A program made the position numbers and the translations under genes. A stretch of 18,821 bases of DNA from Thermococcus sp. (lineage in GTDB: Archaea > Methanobacteriota_B > Thermococci > Thermococcales > Thermococcaceae): the NCBI GenBank assembly GCA_027035445.1, contig JALVUT010000050.1:1-18821 (forward strand), written 5' to 3'. Shown one piece after another: positions 6,692 to 14,475 of this stretch; position 1 is the first letter of the stretch, and each line of letters begins with the position of its first letter. The notes beneath the pieces were generated by a model. The model was not told where the DNA came from and searched no databases. It saw only the letters and a program-made list of their open reading frames with translations.

Positions 6692-7402
6692 ATGCCAATA
6701 AGCATCGACAAAGCAGTGATCGCACGGTTAAGGACGCATGGGGAGGTCTTTGAGGTACTGGTCGATCCATACCTTGCAAAGGACTTTAAGGAGGGCAAGG
6801 GGGTTCCCATAGAGGAGATCCTTGCCACACCTTACGTTTTTAAAGACGCACACAAAGGCGACAAGGCCAGTGAACATGAGATGGAGAAAATATTTGGCAC
6901 CAGCGACCCGTACGAGGTCGCCAAAGTGATACTCCTCAAGGGCGAGGTTCAGCTGACCCAGGAGCAGAGGAAGGGGATGCTTGAGGATAAGCGAAGGTAC
7001 ATCGCAACCGTGATACACAGACACGCCGTTGATCCAAGGACTGGATTCCCCCACCCCGTGGACAGGATCTTAAAGGCCATGGACGAAGCTGGCGTTCATG
7101 TTGACCTTTTCAAGGATGCAGATGCTCAGATACCGGGCATCATAAAAGCCCTGCGCCCCATACTGCCGATCAAAATGGAGACGAAGGTCGTAGCCGTCAA
7201 GGTTCCAAGCGACTATGTGGGGAAAACCTACGGGGAGGTAAAAAAGTTCGGAACGATAAGGCGGGAGGAGTGGACTAACGATGGCTCCTGGATGTTCCTC
7301 ATCGAGATCCCCGGTGGAATCGAGGAGGAGTTTTATGAGAAGCTTAACGCCCTCACCAAGGGCACGGCTTTAACTAAACTTGTAGAGAGGAAGGGACTAT
7401 GA
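6692..7402 (+). CDS. Ribosome maturation factor, SBDS/Sdo1 family
   Basis: 236 residues, the usual length of archaeal SBDS. In eukaryotes the homologue removes the anti-association factor eIF6 from the 60S subunit with EFL1; in archaea it is tied to 50S maturation and to the exosome by conserved gene order. The N-terminal FYSH domain (about residues 1-90) is recognisable from [23 protein letters not shown] and from the later [16 protein letters not shown] stretch. A helical middle domain contains [17 protein letters not shown] and PHPVDRI. The C-terminal ferredoxin-like domain starts near PIKMETK. The start is ATG 6692 with GAGGTGATGG at 6680-6689; the long upstream in-frame extension is a shadow of psmA. 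The stop codon overlaps the rrp4 start (ATGA). Confidence 0.95.
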   Translation: MPISIDKAVIARLRTHGEVFEVLVDPYLAKDFKEGKGVPIEEILATPYVFKDAHKGDKASEHEMEKIFGTSDPYEVAKVILLKGEVQLTQEQRKGMLEDKRRYIATVIHRHAVDPRTGFPHPVDRILKAMDEAGVHVDLFKDADAQIPGIIKALRPILPIKMETKVVAVKVPSDYVGKTYGEVKKFGTIRREEWTNDGSWMFLIEIPGGIEEEFYEKLNALTKGTALTKLVERKGL

Positions 7403-8169
7403 GACGGATTTTTGTAAAACCCCGGGAACTGGTGGTTCCAGGAACTCTACTGGCCCAGGGCCCATTTAGGAATGGAAGAGGGACTTTTAAGGAAGGAAAC
7501 AGGGTGTACTCGACTGTTGTGGGTCTGGTTGAGATACGGAACGAGGCCATACGGGTGATACCTCTTGAGGGGCCTTACATACCCGAGGTAGGGGACAACG
7601 TGATCGGTAAGATCGTGGACGTCAGGTTCTCGAACTGGAGTGTTGACATAGGTGCCCCTTATGAGGCCAATCTGCGCGTTCAGGATGCCAGCGAGGAGCG
7701 TATAGACATACTCAAAACAGACCTCAGGAGGATATTCGATATCGGTGATATAGTCTACGCCAAGGTGAAGGCCTACAATGAGATAAACCAGATAGATCTG
7801 ACGACGCGGGGGATGCCCTTCAAAGGGGGTCCACTCAGGGGAGGTCAGCTTGTGAGGATAACCTCTTACAAGGTGCCCCGCCTCATAGGAAAGGGGGGTT
7901 CAATGATCAACATGATCAAGAAGCTGACAGGAACCAGGATAATAGTTGGCCAGAACGGCTGGGTCTGGGTCAGTGGAAGGAAGGAGGAGCTTGAAAAACT
8001 GGCAATAGAGGCGGTTCTGAAGGTCGAACGTGAGAGCCATACCCAGGGGCTGACGGACAGAGTCAAGGAGTTTTTGCTTTCGAGGCTCAACGAGCTTAAG
8101 GAGCGGGGGATTATTGAGGAGGTACCTCGGCTTGAGGAAGGAAACAGAAAAGAGGGTGAAGGGACATGA
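7399..8169 (+). CDS. rrp4: Exosome RNA-binding cap protein Rrp4
   Basis: 256 residues. Rrp4 forms the trimeric cap on the archaeal exosome and guides RNA into the Rrp41/Rrp42 channel. Three domains are visible. An N-terminal beta domain covers about residues 1-58 ([10 protein letters not shown]). An S1 domain covers about 60-130 ([27 protein letters not shown] and [11 protein letters not shown]). A KH domain covers about 145-205, with its signature [15 protein letters not shown] and the partner strand NGWVWVSG. The C-terminal 45 residues form a charged helix and tail. The ATG overlaps the SBDS stop by 4 bases, and its own TGA overlaps the rrp41 ATG by 4 bases, indicating translational coupling within the operon. 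Confidence 0.96.
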   Translation: MRRIFVKPRELVVPGTLLAQGPFRNGRGTFKEGNRVYSTVVGLVEIRNEAIRVIPLEGPYIPEVGDNVIGKIVDVRFSNWSVDIGAPYEANLRVQDASEERIDILKTDLRRIFDIGDIVYAKVKAYNEINQIDLTTRGMPFKGGPLRGGQLVRITSYKVPRLIGKGGSMINMIKKLTGTRIIVGQNGWVWVSGRKEELEKLAIEAVLKVERESHTQGLTDRVKEFLLSRLNELKERGIIEEVPRLEEGNRKEGEGT

Positions 8170-8915
8170 TGGGTAGACCTGAGGGGTTAAAGCTCATAGA
8201 TGAGAACGGTAAAAGGGTTGATGGTAGAAAGAAGTACGAACTCAGGCCCATCAGCATGGAAGTTAACGTTCTGAAGAACGCCGATGGGTCTGCGTACATC
8301 GAGTGGGGAAAGAACAAGGTTCTTGCTGCAGTTTACGGTCCGAGGGAGATTCATCCCAAGCACCTTCAGAGGCCAGATAGAGCAATACTGCGCGTCCGCT
8401 ACAACATGGCGCCTTTCAGCGTTGAGGAAAGGAAAAAACCCGGGCCGGATCGGAGAAGCGTGGAGATAAGCAAGGTCATCAAGGGGGCCCTTGAACCCGC
8501 CCTCATACTTGAGATGTTCCCAAGAACTTCCATAGATGTCTTTATAGAGATCCTGCAGGCAGACGCAGGCACCCGCGTCGCAGGGATAACCGCCGCCTCC
8601 CTTGCACTGGCGGATGCTGGCATCCCAATGAGGGATCTGGTCTCCGCATGTGCGGCGGGAAAGATAGACGGTGAGATAGTCCTTGATCTCAACAAGGACG
8701 AAGACAACTACGGTGAGTCGGACATTCCGGTCGCCATAATGCCATTGAAGAACGACATAACGCTGCTTCAGATGGATGGTTACCTGACCAAGGAGGAGTT
8801 TGTGGAAGCGGTAAGACTTGCCATCAAGGGTGCGAAGGCAGTCTACCAGAAGCAGAGGGAAGCCCTCAAGGAGAAGTATCTTGCCGTTGCCCAGGAGGTG
8901 GCCGGAAATGAGTAA
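8166..8915 (+). CDS. rrp41: Exosome catalytic subunit Rrp41
   Basis: 249 residues, of the RNase PH fold. Rrp41 is the active subunit of the hexameric archaeal ring and performs phosphorolytic 3'-5' RNA decay (and the reverse tailing reaction). Characteristic elements include [11 protein letters not shown] at the start and the [10 protein letters not shown] strand. The phosphate/RNA-binding arginine pair sits in [13 protein letters not shown], and [17 protein letters not shown] is the catalytic-region strand pair. An acidic residue occurs in GESDIPVA, where the family's catalytic aspartate lies. Starts at 8166 and 8169 are both ATG; GGTGA at 8155-8159 suits 8166 slightly better, and 8166 gives the ATGA overlap with rrp4. 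The end overlaps rrp42 by 8 bases. Confidence 0.97.
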   Translation: MMGRPEGLKLIDENGKRVDGRKKYELRPISMEVNVLKNADGSAYIEWGKNKVLAAVYGPREIHPKHLQRPDRAILRVRYNMAPFSVEERKKPGPDRRSVEISKVIKGALEPALILEMFPRTSIDVFIEILQADAGTRVAGITAASLALADAGIPMRDLVSACAAGKIDGEIVLDLNKDEDNYGESDIPVAIMPLKNDITLLQMDGYLTKEEFVEAVRLAIKGAKAVYQKQREALKEKYLAVAQEVAGNE

Positions 8916-9726
8916 CGGAGAAGTCATGGCTGGTATAATGCGTGATCACATACTGGCGTTGCTTAAGGAGGGCAAACGTATCGACGACCGTGGCCTTGAG
9001 GAGTACCGCGATCTTGAGGTAAGAACGGGGGTTATCCAGAAGGCCGAGGGCTCTGCCTGGGTGAAGCTTGGCAACACCCAGGTTCTGGTTGGAGTCAAGG
9101 TGGACATAGGTGAACCGTTCCCCGATCTGCCGGACAGGGGGGTCATAACGACCAACGTGGAGCTGGTTCCTCTGGCCTCTCCGGGTTTTGAACCTGGTCC
9201 CCCAGATGAGAATGCTATTGAACTAGCGCGTGTGGTTGATAGGGGAATAAGGGAGAGTCAGGCTGTTGAACTGGAGAAGCTGGTGGTAGTCCCCGGCAAG
9301 CTGGTGAGGGTTGTATTCGTTGATGTCCATGTCCTTGACCACGACGGTAACCTCCTAGATGCCAGTGGAATAGGGGCGATAGCGGCCCTCATGAGTGCTA
9401 GAATACCTAAAGTCGAGTACAACGAAGAGGCTGATGAGGTTCAGGTTCTTGACGAGTACGAGCCACTTCCAGTTAAGAGGACGCCCGTGCCGGTTACGTT
9501 CGCGAAGATAGGTGCCAGCATGCTTGTGGATCCTAACCTCGATGAAGAGCATGTGATGGACGGAAGGATAACCGTGACAACCGATGAGAACGGGATGATC
9601 TCGGCCGTTCAGAAGGGTGATGGTGGATCTTTCAAGCTTGAGGAGGTTATGTATGCCATAGATGTTGCCATAAAGACCTCTGCGGGTATTAGAGAAAAGA
9701 TCCTTGCCGCGGTTAAGGGGGGGTGA
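8908..9726 (+). CDS. rrp42: Exosome structural subunit Rrp42
   Basis: 272 residues, an RNase PH-fold paralogue of Rrp41 that alternates with it in the ring, contributing to the RNA channel without being catalytic itself. Conserved Rrp42 stretches are [60 protein letters not shown] and [17 protein letters not shown]. The start ATG 8908 follows AGGAGGTGG (8892-8900) inside the rrp41 3' end and gives an N-terminus of the usual kind ([15 protein letters not shown]). A second in-frame ATG at 8926 is possible but less well served. It is the last gene of the operon here: L37Ae and rpoP genes, which follow in many archaeal exosome clusters, are not present. Confidence 0.96.
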   Translation: MSNGEVMAGIMRDHILALLKEGKRIDDRGLEEYRDLEVRTGVIQKAEGSAWVKLGNTQVLVGVKVDIGEPFPDLPDRGVITTNVELVPLASPGFEPGPPDENAIELARVVDRGIRESQAVELEKLVVVPGKLVRVVFVDVHVLDHDGNLLDASGIGAIAALMSARIPKVEYNEEADEVQVLDEYEPLPVKRTPVPVTFAKIGASMLVDPNLDEEHVMDGRITVTTDENGMISAVQKGDGGSFKLEEVMYAIDVAIKTSAGIREKILAAVKGG

Positions 9727-9731
9727 CCGCA

Positions 9732-9766
9732 CTGTTTCTTTATGTTTTGCAGGTTGGTTTCATTTC
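9732..9766 (+). terminator. T-rich terminator after rrp42
   Basis: Just after the rrp42 stop the coding strand is T-rich (TTTCTTTATGTTTT, then TTGGTTTCATTT), the usual form of archaeal intrinsic termination. ACCGCA (9726-9731) and TGCGGT (9767-9772) flank it as a weak inverted repeat. This would end the psmA-exosome transcript before the sepF promoter. Confidence 0.45.
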
Positions 9767-9794
9767 TGCGGTTTCCCGTGAACTTCAGAAAGAG

Positions 9795-9801
9795 ATATAA
9801 A
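9795..9801 (+). promoter_or_regulatory. TATA box of sepF
   Basis: ATATAAA preceded by the purine-rich AGAAAGAG (BRE-like) predicts a transcript start near 9825, about 27 bases before the sepF ATG. It shows sepF is transcribed independently of the exosome operon. Confidence 0.6.
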
Positions 9802-9851
9802 CACCAATGACCAAACTAATCCAGTCTTACGATTAACTGGAGGGGAACGTT

Positions 9852-10256
9852 ATGGGTTTGTTCGACAGCCTTAAGAAGAAGGAGGAAAGGCCCGCCCGGA
9901 AGCCGCCACTAAAGGCCATCAAGAAGGAAGCAGCGGCGGCTCACAGACGTGACATCGATGTCATACCGCTTGAAGAGGATGTTCTTGCTAAAGAGCTCGT
10001 TAAACCACAGTTCCGCTACCTCAAAAAGGTAGTGGTAACCAGTTACTCCGACTTGGAGACGATCTCAGAGGAACTCCAGAACGGCAACATAATTATCGCT
10101 GATCTTAGTCCTCTTGAGGCCAAACCGGACATCCTCACGAAGGTCGCGGAGCAGATCAAGGGGATGGTCAACGCACTTGATGGCAGTGCGGCCAGAATAT
10201 GCAAACACGAGGTCAAGCTGATCCTAATGCCCTCGGACATAAAGATATCCAAGTGA
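9852..10256 (+). CDS. sepF: Archaeal SepF, cell-division anchor for FtsZ
   Basis: 134 residues. In FtsZ-using euryarchaea SepF is the membrane anchor of the FtsZ ring. The N-terminus MGLFDSLKKKE is a short amphipathic helix typical of the membrane-targeting segment. A basic, Ala/Pro-rich linker runs to about residue 45. The C-terminal SepF domain (about 50-134) shows the strand YLKKVVVTSYSDLETI, the helix SEELQNGNIIIADLSPL and VNALDGSAARI, all family-typical. The ATG at 9852 has GGAGGGG at 9839-9845. Its position beside proteasome and exosome genes gives no further functional hint. A perfect 8-base inverted repeat begins at the stop codon. Confidence 0.92.
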   Translation: MGLFDSLKKKEERPARKPPLKAIKKEAAAAHRRDIDVIPLEEDVLAKELVKPQFRYLKKVVVTSYSDLETISEELQNGNIIIADLSPLEAKPDILTKVAEQIKGMVNALDGSAARICKHEVKLILMPSDIKISK

Positions 10257-10288
10257 GGGCGTCTATTTTTAGCCTTTTCTCGCCCTCA
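10254..10288. terminator. Stem-loop with T-tracts at the sepF stop codon
   Basis: TGAGGGCG at 10254-10261, which includes the TGA stop, and CGCCCTCA at 10281-10288 form a perfect 8-base stem. The 19-base loop contains the T-tracts TATTTTT and CCTTTTCT. The T-tracts fit archaeal termination; the stem may shape the 3' end. Confidence 0.5.
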
Positions 10289-10296
10289 TGCATGGA

Positions 10297-10304
10297 TTTA
10301 TAAG
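10297..10304 (+). promoter_or_regulatory. TATA box of the ZPR1-domain gene
   Basis: TTTATAAG lies about 33-40 bases before ATG 10337, predicting a transcript start near 10326 and a short leader holding GGTGATGGAGG. Confidence 0.6.
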
Positions 10305-10336
10305 TGGTTTGATGTCCTTTTCTCCGGTGATGGAGG

Positions 10337-11005
10337 ATGGGCAAAGTCAAAGGAGATGGGGAGATTCAGGAAGTCACACTGGGAGATTGTCCTATCTGCG
10401 GTGGGAAGGGAACTCTAAAAGCCCTCCAGTACATTCATGAGATACCCTACTTTGGCAGGGTTATGGAGAGCACGATAATATGCGAGAAATGTGGCTACAG
10501 GAACGCGGACGTCATGATCCTTGAGCGGCGTCCACCCAAACTCTACACCGTCAGGGTAGAAGATGGGAAAGGCCTGTTCACCCGCGTCATCCGGAGTAAA
10601 AGTGGTACAATAGAGCTCGATGAGATAGGGGTTAAGATCGAGCCCGGCCCGGCCGCCCAGGGGTTCGTTACAAACGTGGAGGGTATCCTTGATAGGGCCA
10701 GGGAGACCCTGCTCGTGGCGAGGGACTTCAAGAGGGAGGAAGGGGACGGGGAAGCCGTCAGGAAAATAGACGAGCTCATCTCCTACATTGAAGATGTCAA
10801 GAAGGGCAAGAAGCCGATGACAGTTAGGATTATGGATCCCCTCGGCAACAGTGCTCTTATAGGTGAAGGTGTGAAGAACCGGCTCCTGAGCAGGAAGGAA
10901 ATTAAAAGCCTAAGTACAGGCCCCTATGTCGTTTGTGAACCTGGGGAGAAAGTTCAACCTCCAGCAGAGCATGGGGGTAAAAGGAGCTCTGCATTAAGGG
11001 GTTAA
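10337..11005 (+). CDS. ZPR1-type zinc-finger protein
   Basis: 222 residues. It has one ZPR1 module: a four-cysteine zinc finger (Cys18, Cys21, Cys49, Cys52) followed by the beta domain beginning about residue 68 (PPKLYTVRVEDGKGLFTRVIRSKSG). It then shows the family motifs ELDEIGVKIEPGPAAQGFVTNVEGIL and a helical hairpin with the ending PLGNSALIG. Archaeal proteins carry one module where eukaryotic ZPR1 (an EF1A-binding folding factor) carries two. Archaeal function is not firmly known; a link to elongation factor folding is inference from the eukaryotic family. The start has a very strong site, GGTGATGGAGG. The last 30 residues are low-complexity and basic. The downstream region has no intact gene. 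Confidence 0.9.
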   Translation: MGKVKGDGEIQEVTLGDCPICGGKGTLKALQYIHEIPYFGRVMESTIICEKCGYRNADVMILERRPPKLYTVRVEDGKGLFTRVIRSKSGTIELDEIGVKIEPGPAAQGFVTNVEGILDRARETLLVARDFKREEGDGEAVRKIDELISYIEDVKKGKKPMTVRIMDPLGNSALIGEGVKNRLLSRKEIKSLSTGPYVVCEPGEKVQPPAEHGGKRSSALRG

Positions 11006-11113
11006 AGATATACCACTTTCCCTGTCATCGGGTCATCTATCGGTTTATTTACCACCTTTTCTCGTCTCTTGGGCGTATCGTGCAACCCGTAGGAGTTGCC
11101 CCAGGCTATGTAG

Positions 11114-11344
11114 GAGAAAACGGTGTCCCCCTCCCGGGATGCTCTGGACTTTCTTATGATCCCCTACCGTGGTGGCACTCTGGGGACTGTCATCATTGAA
11201 ACGGGTATTATAACAGGGAGGTTCCTTGGAAGAAGCCGTCGAAACTGTGATCTGCTATGTTCCCGTTAGGATCTACAGAACCTTCTTGAAGATTATGAGA
11301 CGGTAATGGTGGTGGAGGTATGGGAAAAGCACTACCTCCCCTGA
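11114..11344 (+). pseudogene. Frameshifted remnant of an unidentified protein gene
   Basis: The 326-base gap 11006-11331 holds no intact gene, but protein-like segments can be joined across frames. The frame open from 11114 gives ALDFLMIPYRGGTLG, then TVIIETGIITGRFLG up to about 11229. A shift to the next frame at 11229 gives EEAVETVICYVPVRIYR to about 11277. Shifting back gives NLLEDYETVMVVEVWEKHYLP and a TGA at 11342-11344, and this shift avoids the TAG at 11267. The joined product reads as a plausible soluble alpha/beta segment. The remnant may begin further upstream (a GTG near 11079). I cannot name the family. It overlaps the homoserine dehydrogenase stop by a few bases. Confidence 0.35.
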
Positions 11345-12339
11345 ATCACAAAAGAGGCCTTCACGATATCACTCACGACTCCGCTGGCGGTCTCCTTCAG
11401 CCCCGCCCCCGCGCCCCTGATGATCAGCTCGCCGAGGAGATCTGTCTCTATAATCGCCGCGTTCTCATGGCTTTTGACTGCGAGGGGGCCATCCAGCGGC
11501 ACCTCCTGCGGCTCGACGATTATACTTCCCCTCTCCACAGTTGCGACGAGCCTTATCGTCCTTCCCCTTTTCCTGGCTCTCTGGATCTCCCTGGAAGTTA
11601 TCCCGGCTATGCCCTTCACCCTGGCCTCGTCGAAGGTTTTTGGTTCGAAAGCGATGCAGTGGAGGATGGTGGCCTTGTATCCTGCGTCAATACCGAGGAT
11701 ATCACCACGCGGGTCTCTCTCGGCTATCCCAAGCTTTTGAGCCCTTTCAAGTGCCTCCTCGAGGGAGCCCCCTCCTTCCATCTCCCCCAGGATAAAGGTT
11801 GTGGTAGCGTTGAGCACCGCTTCGATCCGGTCAATCGAATCCCCAAGCAGTCCCTCCCTGAGGAGGGTTATTATCGGCGTTCCGGCCATCACTGTCGCCT
11901 CGAACAGATAGGGCAGGTTTCTCTTCCTGGCCTTCCCGATTAGTTTACTGTAGTGAAAAGCTAGCGGTGGCTTGTTGCTGGTAACGACGGCCTTTCCTTC
12001 CCTGAGCGCGGCGAGATGCCACTCGTGGGCGCTCCTGTCGTTTGTGATATCAACGGCGATGTCTGCCTCCACATCCCTGATGGCTTCCTTGGGCCCCATG
12101 TCATAGGTTTCATACTCGTTCGTCCGCGCTGAGAGCTTACCGAAGGATTCCTTGATCGCCAGTGCCTCTCTCAGGTCTATCCCCTCGGGCATCCAGAGGG
12201 TTCCGCTCCTATCGGTTACGCTCACCACCTTAAACTCCAGTCCGTGCCTTTCCCTGATGAATTTTTTCTTTTCGAGCAGAACCCTGGCCACGGCCCTTCC
12301 AACGTTGCCGAATCCAAAGAGTGAGACTTTAACCTCCAT
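11332..12339 (-). CDS. hom: Homoserine dehydrogenase
   Basis: 335 residues, the short form without a C-terminal ACT domain. It reduces aspartate semialdehyde to homoserine in threonine and methionine synthesis. The N-terminal NAD(P)-binding fold has G9-F-G-N-V-G14. SNKPPLAFHY at 121-130 contains Lys123, and FEATVMAGTPII at about 146-157 is the family's substrate-side loop. ERDPRGDILGIDAGYK (207-222) is the catalytic signature with Asp213, Asp218 and Lys222. Lack of an ACT domain means no built-in threonine feedback site. The start ATG 12339 gives the canonical N-terminus; an in-frame TTG lies at 12345. It follows the CBS-domain gene by 43 bases on the same strand with no clear promoter between, so the two are probably cotranscribed. 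Confidence 0.95.
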   Translation of the reverse strand: MEVKVSLFGFGNVGRAVARVLLEKKKFIRERHGLEFKVVSVTDRSGTLWMPEGIDLREALAIKESFGKLSARTNEYETYDMGPKEAIRDVEADIAVDITNDRSAHEWHLAALREGKAVVTSNKPPLAFHYSKLIGKARKRNLPYLFEATVMAGTPIITLLREGLLGDSIDRIEAVLNATTTFILGEMEGGGSLEEALERAQKLGIAERDPRGDILGIDAGYKATILHCIAFEPKTFDEARVKGIAGITSREIQRARKRGRTIRLVATVERGSIIVEPQEVPLDGPLAVKSHENAAIIETDLLGELIIRGAGAGLKETASGVVSDIVKASFVIQGR

Positions 12340-12382
12340 GGTCAATCCCTTTGAAACATGGTGAGATATGGGAAGGATTGTG

Positions 12383-13228
12383 TCACCTGCCTAGGAGAAC
12401 CTTTATGAGGTTCATGTCCCGGGTTATCCCTATCAGCTCGCCCTCGCCCCTGATAACCGGGAGCTGTTCTATGTGATACTGAACCATCTTCTGGGCAACG
12501 TCATAAACGCTCATGTGGGGGGTTGCAACGACGAGTTCGCTGTTCATTATGTCCTCGACCGGCTTTTTGGGAAGCTGAAGTTCGGCTTTCTCAAAGAGCA
12601 GCATGGGATTGCTCTCCAGCATCCACTCCTCCTCACTCAGTGCCGCCAGTGGGCTGTTCTTCATGACCCTTATAACCTCGCCGTCCTTTAGCAGGTCTGT
12701 CTCGTCAACCATCCCCACAAGGTTACCATCGTCATCAATGACGGGGATCGCCATGGCGTTGCACAGGAGCAGGGCCTTCAGGGCTGCTTTTAGTGGAGTT
12801 CCCTTCCATACGACGCCGACGTTTCTCTGATAATAGGGTTCTATTGAAACATCTTTTAGTTTCTCGTTTTTCGACAGGTACCGGCGCACTATGTCACCAA
12901 CGGTGAGTATGCCGACAACCTTTCCCTCCGAGTCCACCACAACGACTCTACGGTAGTCCGTCTCGAGCATCCTACGGACGGCCTTCTTCAGGTCGTCCTC
13001 GGGGTGAACGATCGGGATATCTCTCTTCACAAGCATTGCAAGTTGATCCTCATCAGGGTGCAGGAGAACGTTTTTGATACTTATAACTCCAACGAGGGAT
13101 TCTCTGTCCTTGTGGACAACGGGGAAAGCCCTAACCCTGTACCTTTTGAACAGCTCAAGTGCATAGCCCCTCGTGGCCGGAAGTTCTATTACTACCGGAT
13201 CTGCCGTCATCAGAGTTTTAACTCGCAT
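12383..13228 (-). CDS. Protein with four CBS domains
   Basis: 281 residues made of four CBS repeats and little else. They span approximately 1-55 (begins MRVKTLMTADPVVI), 68-120 (RRVVVVDSEGKVVGILTVGDIV), 130-182 (AIPVIDDDGNLVGMVDETDLL) and 222-280 (QLPVIRGEGELIGITRDMNLI). CBS pairs form Bateman modules that bind adenosyl ligands such as AMP, ATP or S-adenosylmethionine. With no attached enzyme, this is likely a stand-alone sensor. It probably heads a transcript with homoserine dehydrogenase, so a role in sensing the methionine/SAM or energy state for that branch is possible, but only inferred from position. The start has a strong site (GGTGGTGG) and a TATA box at 13266-13273. Confidence 0.93.
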   Translation of the reverse strand: MRVKTLMTADPVVIELPATRGYALELFKRYRVRAFPVVHKDRESLVGVISIKNVLLHPDEDQLAMLVKRDIPIVHPEDDLKKAVRRMLETDYRRVVVVDSEGKVVGILTVGDIVRRYLSKNEKLKDVSIEPYYQRNVGVVWKGTPLKAALKALLLCNAMAIPVIDDDGNLVGMVDETDLLKDGEVIRVMKNSPLAALSEEEWMLESNPMLLFEKAELQLPKKPVEDIMNSELVVATPHMSVYDVAQKMVQYHIEQLPVIRGEGELIGITRDMNLIKVLLGR

Positions 13229-13265
13229 TTTCCACCACCGCTTTTAGGTTAAAGCACCTTTCCCC

Positions 13266-13273
13266 TATTTAAG
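13266..13273 (-). promoter_or_regulatory. TATA box of the CBS-hom transcript
   Basis: CTTAAATA on the minus strand lies about 38 bases before ATG 13228, predicting a start near 13243 and a leader of about 15 bases carrying GGTGGTGG. Confidence 0.55.
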
Positions 13274-13296
13274 GTTTTCATTAGGACGTTCAAACA

Positions 13297-13316
13297 TTCT
13301 TCCAAAATGTGAAGAA
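13297..13316 (-). terminator. Possible terminator after mmdB
   Basis: Downstream of the mmdB stop on the minus strand the sequence is T-rich (TTTAAGTTTTAGCGTTTCTTC). It contains a 6-base stem, TTCTTC/GAAGAA, with an 8-base loop at 13297-13316. The stem is weak; T-richness is the better argument. Confidence 0.35.
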
Positions 13317-13332
13317 ACGCTAAAACTTAAAG

Positions 13333-14472
13333 TCAGCCCAGTAGGGCCAAGAAAACACCCGCAACAACGGCTGTACCTATGACGCCGGCAACGTTAGGTC
13401 CCATGGCGTGCATGAGCACAAAATTCCCTGGGTCCTCTTTGCTGGCCATTCTCTGAACAACCCTTGCCGACATTGGAACCGCTGAGACACCCGCTGCGCC
13501 TATCATCGGGTTTATCTTCCCACCAGAGAGTTTCATCATGACCTTCCCAAAGAGCACCCCACCTGCAGTTGCGCTGGCGAAGGCTACTATACCAAGACCA
13601 AGTATCTCGAGGGTCTGGGTTGTGAGGAAGCTCTCGGCGCGCATAGTTGACCCAACTCCGAGGCCCAGGAAGATAGTGACAATGTTCATGAGTTCTTCCT
13701 GACCGGCTTTGGTAAGCCTCTCGACGACGCCGCTTTCCCTGAAGAGATTGCCGATCATGAGCATACCTATAAGGGGAGCGGCGCTTGGAACGAGGAGGCC
13801 GATGACTATCATGGTGATTATTGGGAAGAGTATCTTCTCGCGCTTTGAGACGGGTCTGAGCTGTTCCATGTGTATCCTCCTCTCCTCCCTACTGGTCAAT
13901 GCCCTGATAATGGGGGGCTGTATGAGGGGAACCAGGCTCATATAACTGTAGGCTGCAACGGCCGTTGCCCCTAGTATCTCCGGTGCGAGTTTTGTGGTCA
14001 GATAGATTGTTGTTGGCCCGTCTGCACCGCCGATGATGCCTATGCTCGCCGCCTGATGGAGGTTAAAGCCGAGTGCCAGTGCAGTGAGCATTGCCACGAA
14101 GACACCCACCTGTGCCGCCGCACCCATCAAGGCCGTTTTTGGGTCCGCTATCATGGGCCCGAAGTCGGTCATAGCTCCGAGTCCGAAGAATATGAGCAGG
14201 GGGACTATCTCGGTCTTGATGAGGTAGTGGTAAACGATGTCCAGCAGTCCTGGCTGGGAGCATATTCCCCCGGTGGTCGAGCAGTTGACTAGACCGTTCA
14301 GGGGGAGATTCACCAGAACCGCAGTGATGCCAATCGGCAGGAGCAGTAGCGGCTCCATTTTATACCTGATGGCCAGGTACGCCAGGGTAAGCCCCACGAT
14401 TATCATCACGATGTTCCCCACCGTTAGGTGGAGCACTCCCATGGTGCTGAAGAAGTCGATGAACGATGTCAT
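13333..14472 (-). CDS. mmdB: Na+-translocating decarboxylase, membrane beta subunit
   Basis: 379 residues with about nine to eleven hydrophobic segments. The subunit decarboxylates carboxybiotin and uses the energy to move Na+ out. The conserved [20 protein letters not shown] motif carries the Asp used for Na+ coupling in the OadB/MmdB family. [14 protein letters not shown] and [15 protein letters not shown] are further family marks. The C-terminal half contains [12 protein letters not shown] and [13 protein letters not shown]. The gene comes last in the operon, 3 bases after the biotin-carrier stop, with the GATGAGGT ribosome-binding site overlapping that stop. Cys64 and Cys71 sit in a loop between early membrane segments. 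The partner carboxyltransferase identifies the substrate as methylmalonyl-CoA rather than oxaloacetate. Confidence 0.94.
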   Translation of the reverse strand: MTSFIDFFSTMGVLHLTVGNIVMIIVGLTLAYLAIRYKMEPLLLLPIGITAVLVNLPLNGLVNCSTTGGICSQPGLLDIVYHYLIKTEIVPLLIFFGLGAMTDFGPMIADPKTALMGAAAQVGVFVAMLTALALGFNLHQAASIGIIGGADGPTTIYLTTKLAPEILGATAVAAYSYMSLVPLIQPPIIRALTSREERRIHMEQLRPVSKREKILFPIITMIVIGLLVPSAAPLIGMLMIGNLFRESGVVERLTKAGQEELMNIVTIFLGLGVGSTMRAESFLTTQTLEILGLGIVAFASATAGGVLFGKVMMKLSGGKINPMIGAAGVSAVPMSARVVQRMASKEDPGNFVLMHAMGPNVAGVIGTAVVAGVFLALLG

Positions 14473-14475
14473 ACC

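Noticed and set aside
8187..8927. Long minus-strand open frame opposite rrp41
   Set aside because: Rrp41 is unmistakable on the plus strand; the opposite frame has no known motif, and its composition reflects the rrp41 codons.
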